A stretch of DNA of 64,000 bases from Berberis thunbergii. Lineage: Eukaryota; Streptophyta; Magnoliopsida; Ranunculales; Berberidaceae. The position numbers and the translations under genes are program-made. The first letter of the stretch is position 1. The number at the start of each line of letters is the position of its first letter. The notes under the pieces are model-generated. The model saw nothing but the letters and a program-made list of their open reading frames with translations, was not told where the DNA came from and made no database searches. Below, in pieces: positions 56,501-64,000 of this stretch. The stretch lies in assembly GCA_003290165.1 (NCBI GenBank), contig QNQO01000594.1:124001-188000 (forward strand), written 5' to 3'.

Positions 56501-57434
56501 GAGTATTGAGATTGACCGTGTGACGTGTGGGCTTAATGTCGCTTTGCAATTTGGGTTCAACCTTCTGGATCCTGTCAATTGTGGGCTTAACGTTATCTAG
56601 GTCTTGCTGGATTGGGCGTGCAATTAGGCCTGTGTTATTTTGTAGACAAGATTATCATGACACACGTACGATATTGATCAAAGGACGGCTTGGTGCATCA
56701 TCAATACACAAGTCCTTAATTATTATAAACTATACATATGCCCTTAAATGTTTTGAATTTCAATATAAATTTTTTTTGCCATCCCAAACTCACGTTATTT
56801 ACATTTGTATTCAACCTGATTTTCGGGTTACAAAAAATGCTCTCCCTAATTCTATCATATTTAAAAGAACAGTTAGGTGATTAGTGGTCAGGGGTATTTT
56901 TATCATTTTAAATGAAAAATATTACACATATTTACAATTTTATCCTTCCAAATTCAGATTATTTACGATAAAAAACTCGTCCCTCTCAAATATTGTTAAT
57001 TATACTTAAGCTCCTAATTATTTATAAACTATACACAAACCTTTAAATGTTTAGTTTCAATAGTAATTTTGATTTCGTCTTCTCTCTCTGTAGTCTTCAC
57101 CTCTACTATTCACGTGCACGTAATGCACTTTCACCCCCTAGTATTAGAATACTTGTATAAGCTTGCGTGACTGAAATTTACATTACTTCATTAAAATATT
57201 TGCATTTAGAAAATGTCCTTCCAATTATTTTGATGCAGTTGGGAATGTGAAGCTTTAGCTTTCCTTTAAAAAAATAAAAATAAATAATAAATAAAAATAA
57301 AAATAAAAAAAATGCGCTTTAGCTTTCCTTGGAAACCAGAATTGATAGAACATTTGTTCCATTGTAATAAATTAATCATTATGTATGACAATTAAATTAG
57401 TCAAATATAATGAATTGTGTATGAACTTGAGCCA
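56501..57434. other. Intergenic AT-rich sequence with a ~300-bp diverged duplication
   Basis: TTATAAACTATACATATGCC with following CTTAAATGTTTT (56721) recurs as TTATAAACTATACACAAACC with CTTTAAATGTTT (57021). An (AAAT)n/AAAAATAAA simple repeat is at 57262-57312. No gene is seen. Confidence 0.5.
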
Positions 57435-57478
57435 GCCCGTCTAGCTCAGCTGTTAGAGCGCAAGGTCCACGGTGGGCG
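57435..57478 (+). pseudogene. tRNA-Lys (CUU) remnant with internal deletion
   Basis: GCCCGTCTAGCTCAG opens as in plant tRNA-Lys(CUU), with D-arm and A-box (TAGCTCAGCTGTTAGAGCG) complete, then AAGG, and the molecule jumps to the 3' acceptor strand CCACGGTGGGCG. The anticodon arm, variable region and most of the T-arm (B-box) are deleted, about 29 nt. The acceptor strands GCCCGTC and GGTGGGCG still pair. It cannot be a working tRNA. Confidence 0.85.
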
Positions 57479-57780
57479 TTTGTTCGTTTGCTTGTTTATT
57501 TTTTTTTTAAATTCTAAGAAAATTCAAAAAGGAACAAATTTTATTTTTAATCATTTAATTATTCTTTTTAATTTTAAGAAAAAATAAAAAAGGAACAAAA
57601 GATTGCAGATAAACAAACAAGCACTTGCATTGGTGTAGAATTATGTAGCATTGGATGACCAAAGTAAAGTGTAAAAAATGCTAAGACAACATATAACATA
57701 TTGATGGTTCATTTTTTCAAGATAAAAAAGGATGACAGAAAGTCTTAAACTAGAGCTTCAAAAAATCAAATTTGATACCC
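57479..57780. other. AT-rich spacer with duplicated and inverted words
   Basis: TTTGCTTGTTTAT (57487-57499) is mirrored by ATAAACAAACAAG (57609-57621). In between, AATTCTAAGAAAATTCAAAAAGGAACAAA is repeated in modified form (57512 and 57570). No gene is seen. Confidence 0.45.
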
Positions 57781-57799
57781 AATCTAAAGTGGGACACAG

Positions 57800-58660
57800 C
57801 TCTTGGTACAATGGAGATAGCTAGAGGGTCCATTAACAATAAGTGCCCTTTCGTTAAACAACCCATACAGCTTTTTCAGAAACAAGGGAAGAGAGGACTG
57901 TTGTGCACTTGGGAGAGAATGTTTTTATCTCTGACATGACTGTTGGTCAAACTCGACCTTTTATCCTTTGGATTTGTATTCTTGACACATTTGTACGTGA
58001 TCTTTCTTTAGTATCCAAGGTCTCTGGATTACGGATAATGAGTACAGGCTTAGTTGGAATTATGACCTGGACCTATTGCAACTGACATCATCAACATCCT
58101 AATCAGATTTTCGGATTCTCCGGACTCTCTTATTTGGCTTCTTGATAAGCTTGGGAAGTTCTCGTTTAAAAATGCAGTCAAAACCATTTCTAGGACAATC
58201 GATGATGGCTCAACCACTTCTCCCGTCCCTATCACTTTTGATCATAGGATTTTTAGCAGTTGTCAGAGGATTAATGCGCCACAAAGCGCGCTCTTCCTTC
58301 TCAGGAAGATTTCTCTAAATATTTTACCTACCAGCCAGAGTCAATTTTGTTAGACTTCATACCCCCATTGTGGATCAATGCTCATTTTGTCACGATCACT
58401 CAGAATATGTGGTTCATCTCTTTTTCTTATGTTCGATCATTCAGCGTATTTGGCACATCTCCCCGATTCCCATTGACTGACACACTGATTTCTCTGCATC
58501 ACCCACCATTCCTTTCATATTCAATTTCATGTGGCAATCTGCGAATGCCCACCCTGTCGATAAAGATGAAATGCTTTCACGATTTACTGTTTTCCTTAAC
58601 ACTATTTAGTGTTCTAGGAACAAATGTGTTTGCAATAATCGTGGACTAAACCTGTCAGAA
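57800..58660 (+). pseudogene. LINE (non-LTR retrotransposon) 3' remnant, zf-RVT region
   Basis: Broken frames on the + strand spell the region downstream of plant L1-type reverse transcriptase: LDTFVRDLSLVSKVSGL (about 57985), DSLIWLLDKLGKFSFKNA (about 58123-58176, the typical D-x-W...G-x-FS-x-K-x-A motif), and CSFCHDHSEYVVHLFFLCSI (58379-58438), the zinc-binding C-x2-C...H-x4-C of zf-RVT. At least three frame changes occur. The RT core itself is not present. No poly(A) tail or target duplication was delimited. Confidence 0.8.
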
Positions 58661-58840
58661 TTTATGGCAGATTTTCATCATACCTGAAATTCTTGGAACC
58701 ATTATTGGTTCTCTAGGCCACCAACCCACTCTTCTAAACCCACTACAATTCATCGAGTGATAGAAAATGCAATCACAGTAACAAAACATTACAACCCCGG
58801 TCTCTCCTCGACCAACATAGTGGACATTCAATTTGGCCCT

Positions 58841-60559
58841 TGATGGAGTTTTTATTAACCTAAATTAATAAGCTAAAAAACCCTACTTGTAATACCGCAA
58901 GTGCACGGCTGTCTAACTGGTAGATAGTGACAAATACGGGTCAATCCCACGAGGATTGACGAGACAGTCGAATTCTAAGACTTTTTGTAATCCAAATTAT
59001 TGTTTTCAAGATTTGTTTAATCCAAATTATTGTTTTCAAGAATTAACATGACTAACCTACAGATTAATCTAAGTTCGCAATTGATTTCAGCAAAGGTATA
59101 AACCCCTAGCATTGCTTGTCTTCTTACGACACACACAATCACAGGTTTATTTTAACTAATTCTAAACCCCTAGCATTGCACGTCTTCTTACGACACACAC
59201 AATCACAGATTCAGATTAATTGATTAAAGCAAGCGTTGAATATCAATAAAGAGTACTTCTAACTACCGACTAGTCTAGATAATTAATCCGGATATAATCG
59301 GTGAAAGCAAATTATTGGAACTCAGAAATCAACTGTGTTTAAGGTTAAAGTATATAGAAAACAATAAATTCAAATACAACAAACTCTAAGAAACCCTGTG
59401 GTTTCATCTTCGCCTCAGCGCGAGGTCTAGAAGATCATGGTGGTGGTCACAACATCAGTGGAATCCATCTCAGCACGAACACACATCCCAAGAAATAGTT
59501 ACAAACGCTCTGTGGCTGCTCAGAATAAGCACTGGGGTGCAAATAGCCAAACTGCTTGAAAAAACAATTGGTTCCCGCCAAAAAATCTGCGCCTTCGACT
59601 CCAGTGAGCCTGCTTTGCGCCGTCGCTGCTGCTTGCTTCGCCTACGCCTTTTTCGTTGCTGCTAATCCTGCAAGAGCGAAAGAGAGATCAAGGAGAAACG
59701 AGAGAGAGAAAAAGACGATAAGGAGGACGAGAACGAGCGAGAGAAACAGGGGCGGTGCTCCATATTTGTTACTCCTGTCTCGGTGGTGGTGTGCGAGCTG
59801 GTCCGAGGTTGATCAGAGGAGAGGGATGAGTAACATGAGAGAGCTCCGACGATGATGGTGGTGTGTGTGGGTTGTTAGTCGGTTGCGAGAGAGGAAAACA
59901 GGGACGTGCTCCCTGTTTTTCCTCTGTTTTGTGCGCGAGGATGGTGATGGTGGGGGCGTATGATGGTGGTGCTCGGTGGTTGTGGTTGCTAGAGAAAGAA
60001 ACAGGGAGAGAAGCGGTGGTTGTGCGTGTGTGTTGACACAAGAATTGAGATGAAGGACCAGAAAGAAAAAGAAGAAGAGGACTGCGGTGATGGCGAGGTG
60101 AGGTGGTGATGACGGGATGATCGCACTGTTGGTTCTCCTATCGATCGAGGATCTTCGGCAGGGTAGATTAGCGTGGTGGCTGGAAAAGAGAGCAGGAGAA
60201 AAGGAACGTGGAAGAAGATAGAATAAAGCTTTCTTTAAAAATGGGGAAGACCTAAATAGAGTTCTCTTATTTCCTTGGGCTTGGGTTTCTAGATTAGCTT
60301 TTTGGGTTTGGGCTTAGGTTAAATTAGGTGAACCTAGGTTTATTTGGGTTAGGTTTAGATATGTGACCTTCTACTTTGTACCACCGCTAGAATCAACCAA
60401 TTGATCATTCCTTAAATTGTCGCCTTAATGCGATTTCATCGTTCACGCTCAAATTCTTACAAAGACATGAAAATGAAATAATTAGAATAAAATATATTAA
60501 TTGAAACACTAACATATATAAATTAAGGGATATATTATGTAATAATTACGTGAATATCA
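58841..60559 (-). mobile_element. 3' LTR of a Ty3/gypsy element (Athila/Tat-like group), about 1.72 kb
   Basis: On the - strand it starts TGATATTCACG at 60559, directly after the purine-rich TAGGTTTGGGAGTATT (60575-60560), and ends AACTCCATCA at 58841. TTTTGCTCGAGGACTAGCAAA just upstream (about 60600-60580) is a widely seen pre-LTR phrase of plant non-chromovirus gypsy elements. Internal duplications: TAATCCAAATTATTGTTTTC (58990 and 59020) and AAACCCCTAGCATTGC with CTTCTTACGACACACAC (59100 and 59164). The ORFs at 59556-59855 and 59769-60041 read LTR sequence. The outer ~115 bp match 1-116 of the window. Confidence 0.8.
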
Positions 60560-63079
60560 AATACTCCCAAACCTATATTTTGCTAGTCCTCGAGCAAAAC
60601 AATAAAAATAAAATTCTAACTCACTTTCGCAGGAATCATCGGTTGCACTTACTTTAAACGTGCAACAAGGCTTTAAACCGCTAAATTACCTCTAGTGGTC
60701 GAGTTATAGTCTCGTGAGGGTTTCCAGAAATGTTACCCACAAACATTATGACTCAATAAATTCTCCAAAACATGGTAACTTGATCTATTATCCTCAAAGA
60801 AATAATCTAATTGCCAACAATTTCAGAAAACAATTAACATTGTCAGAATGATATATCAACGAGTCTAACAACGATTTAATAGTACCCAAAAGTTAAATAA
60901 ATTTCATCAATTATTCTCAACTCGAAGTGTGTGTGTGTGCATAGCCTTATCAACATAACTTTATTTTTTCTCAGTAAATATACAACTAGATAACCTTTGG
61001 ACAATATACTTCGACTACAAATCTCTCTTTTCACTAAAAAATGAATCACTTAGAGATTGGTTAGTTATCACTCAGTTTATATGTGAGAAAGAGAATAAAT
61101 TATGGAAACACAAAAATCTCACATATAATAATCATAAAAAAATGGATTTAAAAAAAATGAAATGAATATGATCTCATGGACATGAATATCGATTACTTTG
61201 AGAATGTTGAATCATACGCCATAGTTCTTGTCTAATTAATCTCCACATCTATGAACCAGACCTTTACTTAAGATCAATTAGGTCTTTATTAGGTTGTAAT
61301 GAGGCTAAGATTTTGGCTAACAAGAATGGAAAAGGATACGAGAAAATTCTCTGAGAATGGATACACCCTTTAATAAACACGCGGGGCTCTGAAGAATAAA
61401 CCAATGTTGTACACCATTGATTTTTCTTCATTCGAAAATTTTCTTCATATATATATATATTTGACATGTTTTCCCCTTCTGCCTAATAAAACATTTCAGT
61501 CCCGAGGATTCATGGAATATTTAGTTTTGAGCTCTTTTTATTTGCCCATTCCAAAAATATATGAACCATACACATTCTCAGAGACATTGGGTAAGGATAA
61601 AAATAGTATGAGATATTACTCCCTAACTGGAGTAGGTAATGGAGATGGGGTTAGCAAATAAAAAGTTTATTTAAAGGCTCAAAGGGCTGCAAACGGATAT
61701 TTATTATTAGGTAGGCTAAAAGGCTAAAGAACGGTTCAAAGAAAAAAAATTGTCTATATCACTTCTTAAGCTCTAGTCGGTATTATGACATCTCAACTAA
61801 ATAAATCAAGAAGTTCTAGTGTAATAATTCAATTTTAACGTCATTATCAAAGCAATCAATAAAAGAAACAAGAATAATGAGATCATCAACGAAATAATGT
61901 GGACTAAAAAAAAGTCAGAGTTTATTTAATAACCCTCAAGAAAAAAAAGAATGTCTCGAAACTCACAAGGGTTAAGTCTCCACTATTTTTCTAAGGTTTT
62001 CTAATTAATATCTTACTGATTAACTTCAAATCATGCTAACTCGGCTTATAGTGCAACAGTGGTCGAGTCGAAAAAAAATATCATGAAATATATTTAACTT
62101 AAAGATAATATCAAACCATATGTTTTCCTATTGATATATAAAAGTGACAAGTGAAAGCATGCATTCCTCAAATTTAAAGGCATACTTGAAAGCACATCCT
62201 CTTCATTGGAAATGAACTTAGATTTTGAATGCATTTTCAAATCGAAAAATTTTCACACAATCATAATTAACTATGTATTCCATGGAGATTGAGTAGAATA
62301 CAATAGTAAATTATGAAATACATTTTAGTTCAAATTTTTTCAAAGAATGCAGAAAAAACTCATAAATCTCACCCCAAACCTAAACTAAACATTGTCCTCA
62401 ATGTATAAAATGATGATCATGACAAATGCAAGAAAAAAAAAAGATGAGAGTTAGAGTGATATTATCATGGGAAAGTTTTTACCAATTTCGACGAAATCGT
62501 CCACCAATGAAAGTTCAACAACATAAGAACTGTGAACTCATCATAATAAATTGATAAAAACAATACAGGACACAAAAAGATATACAAATGAAATAATGAA
62601 AAAAATTACATGTATCAGTTGTAAGTCAAAATTGTTACGGAGCTAACGAGTATGAGTAAAATACAACTAGAAAGAACTCGAAAATCAATCCAGACTAACC
62701 ATAATGACACAACTGAAGTTAGGCTGCCTCCTAGGTGCGCTTGGTTTAACGTCGTCAACTCGACATATATTCTTTCTCATAAATGATGTACCATGAAATG
62801 ACGAGGAATACATATATAGCGAACACTCTCCTAAAAAAGGGGCAAGAAATCATATAGCAACAACCTAAAAAGTTGAGAATCCGTCCAACAAATAGTAGCA
62901 ACCACATGCGACACAACGTATACTAATACATCCCAAAAACTATGAAGGCGCCATGCAAAATCATAGAGCAAATGCAAATGAACTCGCATTCTTAGAAAAT
63001 CCGTGGGAACCTTGAGCAGAAAGGGGTCGCAAACAATGATATCAAGCAAATGACTCCTACCTACTTCTAAAAAGGGACA
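60560..63079 (-). other. Internal non-coding part of the Ty3/gypsy element
   Basis: About 2.5 kb between gag remnant and 3' LTR, with no RT, protease or integrase in any frame. On the - strand, GACGTTAAACCAAGCGC followed by AGGAGGCAGCC (62755-62721) is a phrase that in many plant Athila/Tat-like elements stands after the coding region. Pol is therefore missing, making this a gag-only, LARD-like derivative. A (TA)n run is at 61446-61461 and a (GT)n run near 60929. Confidence 0.6.
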
Positions 63080-63990
63080 TCATAAGGCAGGTTGCAAATC
63101 AAAATATTGAATATGTATCACAATAGGGTGGTCAAAACTAAAATCATCTCTTACAGACAATGGATCCACATAGGTAGCATCAGTAAATATGAAAGGGATG
63201 GAAAGATGTATGTCTATAGATATATCGAGTGGTACAGGCTCATCATAACAAAATGAACTACACCAAGATGATGAGTTAGACAATGCAACGACACCCCCAA
63301 ACCTAGAATTAGCACTACCTATGGCATGTAGTCTCTCATTAGATGCGTCCTCCGATAACGACTTGACTATTTCTTGAATTATGGGGTCATTCGTATCGTG
63401 AAAATAGTCGATACTTGACTTAAAAGAACATTGAGAATTAGACTTCATGCAAGAGTCACTAGGAAGACATATGTCGAGTGGCTCATCATGAAAATGTGGG
63501 GAAGGAAATGGGTCATGAAGCAAAGTAGTTTCGATCACATATTCCTCAAAAACATCATCCGACTCAGGTTCTGATGTGCTACCAGTTATGAATTGACCCT
63601 CTGAATTTTGAACATAGTGACTAGGAACTCTTCCTAACTCACTTTCAGATAATGCCTCAGTAATATGATCCACAACTATCTCAAGTTTATTGATGCTTGA
63701 GATTGGTGTTGAATCATGGCTTTTGACTCTAACATAGCCTGAGAATCATGTTCAAGCAATCGTTTTGTGTGCTGCATAAAACGGTTAATCGTTCCCTCTA
63801 AACTTGATGTGTTGGATGGAGGAGTTTGGTTAAATTGAGGCATAACATGATTAAGGTATTGAGGAGCCTGAGAGAAAATATGTTCCCCTTGGTGTGAGTT
63901 ATGAGCCCAGGAGAGATTTTGATTATTGGGAAAACCAGGGTTGTAATAGTTGGACTTTGAATTGTAACTAGGTCGCCAATTAACATTAAA
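63080..63990 (-). pseudogene. Gag C-terminal/linker region of the Ty3/gypsy element (runs off the right edge)
   Basis: On the - strand from 63990: RPSYNSKSNYYNPGFPNNQN, LSWAHNSHQGEH, QTPPSNTSSLEGTINRFM, the proline/asparagine-rich linker behind plant gypsy Gag. Then, after a frameshift near 63690, KLEIVVDHITEALSESELGR and a long acidic S/D/E-rich tail (SEPESDDVFEEYVIETTLL), stopping at 63080. In full elements the KLE..VG.. helix and a protease follow; no protease DTG motif is seen here. The Gag core would lie beyond 64000. The acidic tail has no family I recognise. Confidence 0.75.
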
Positions 63991-64000
63991 AGAATGGATT

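Noticed and set aside
57435..57478. Functional tRNA-Lys gene or tRNA-derived SINE head
   Set aside because: Anticodon arm and B-box are missing, and no SINE body or A-tail follows.
59556..60041. Overlapping ORFs on both strands (99 and 90 aa)
   Set aside because: They lie inside the gypsy LTR, are low-complexity R/E- or P/H-rich, and show no domain.

Overview
This is a plant (angiosperm, probably eudicot) nuclear window: AT-rich, spliceosomal introns, telo-box promoters, two copies of the cytosolic ribosomal protein gene RPS28 (eS28), a plant-type tRNA-Lys remnant, and a dense nest of plant transposons. There is no prokaryotic gene organisation. The only clearly cellular genes are the two RPS28 copies on the + strand (CDS 10955-11152 and 52555-52752). 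They encode identical 65-residue proteins, each with one intron in the 5' UTR, and descend from a tandem duplication whose flanks can still be aligned. Almost everything else is mobile DNA.

Left part (1-9750): the tail of a Ty3/gypsy LTR; a decayed hAT transposase gene broken by a GC-rich foldback MITE with 9-bp target duplication; the C-terminal end of a Ty3/gypsy pol with its LTR, facing a second related LTR in inverted orientation (2318-8163); and a non-autonomous hAT element (8583-9738) with a perfect 8-bp duplication. RPS28 copy 1 follows. Just downstream of it a hAT element (11643-17787) has inserted and was itself split by a chromodomain-carrying Ty3/gypsy element (11678-17128). The corresponding uninterrupted site survives beside RPS28 copy 2.

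Middle part (17788-38290): another hAT element (18638-20201) holding two more copies of the foldback MITE; an unassigned stretch; then a probable 12.7-kb Helitron on the - strand (about 23346-36075) with a damaged Rep-helicase gene, a six-unit tandem repeat and a captured 3' end of a RAD5-type SNF2 repair helicase gene; then another gypsy LTR copy.

Right part (38290-64000): a Tourist-like MITE; a Ty1/copia element with identical LTRs but a defective coding region (39218-44399); RPS28 copy 2, whose intron holds a Tourist-like MITE into which a young, apparently coding-intact Ty1/copia element (45553-52321) inserted; more MITEs; a deleted tRNA-Lys; a LINE remnant; and the 3' half of a gag-only Ty3/gypsy derivative running off the right edge.

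I found no convincing unknown biological system. The strongest unusual observations are the nested, datable insertions around the RPS28 pair, the foldback MITE family, the Helitron with captured RAD5 exons, and the odd features of the two young copia elements. All positions were read by eye; boundaries without a target duplication are approximate.
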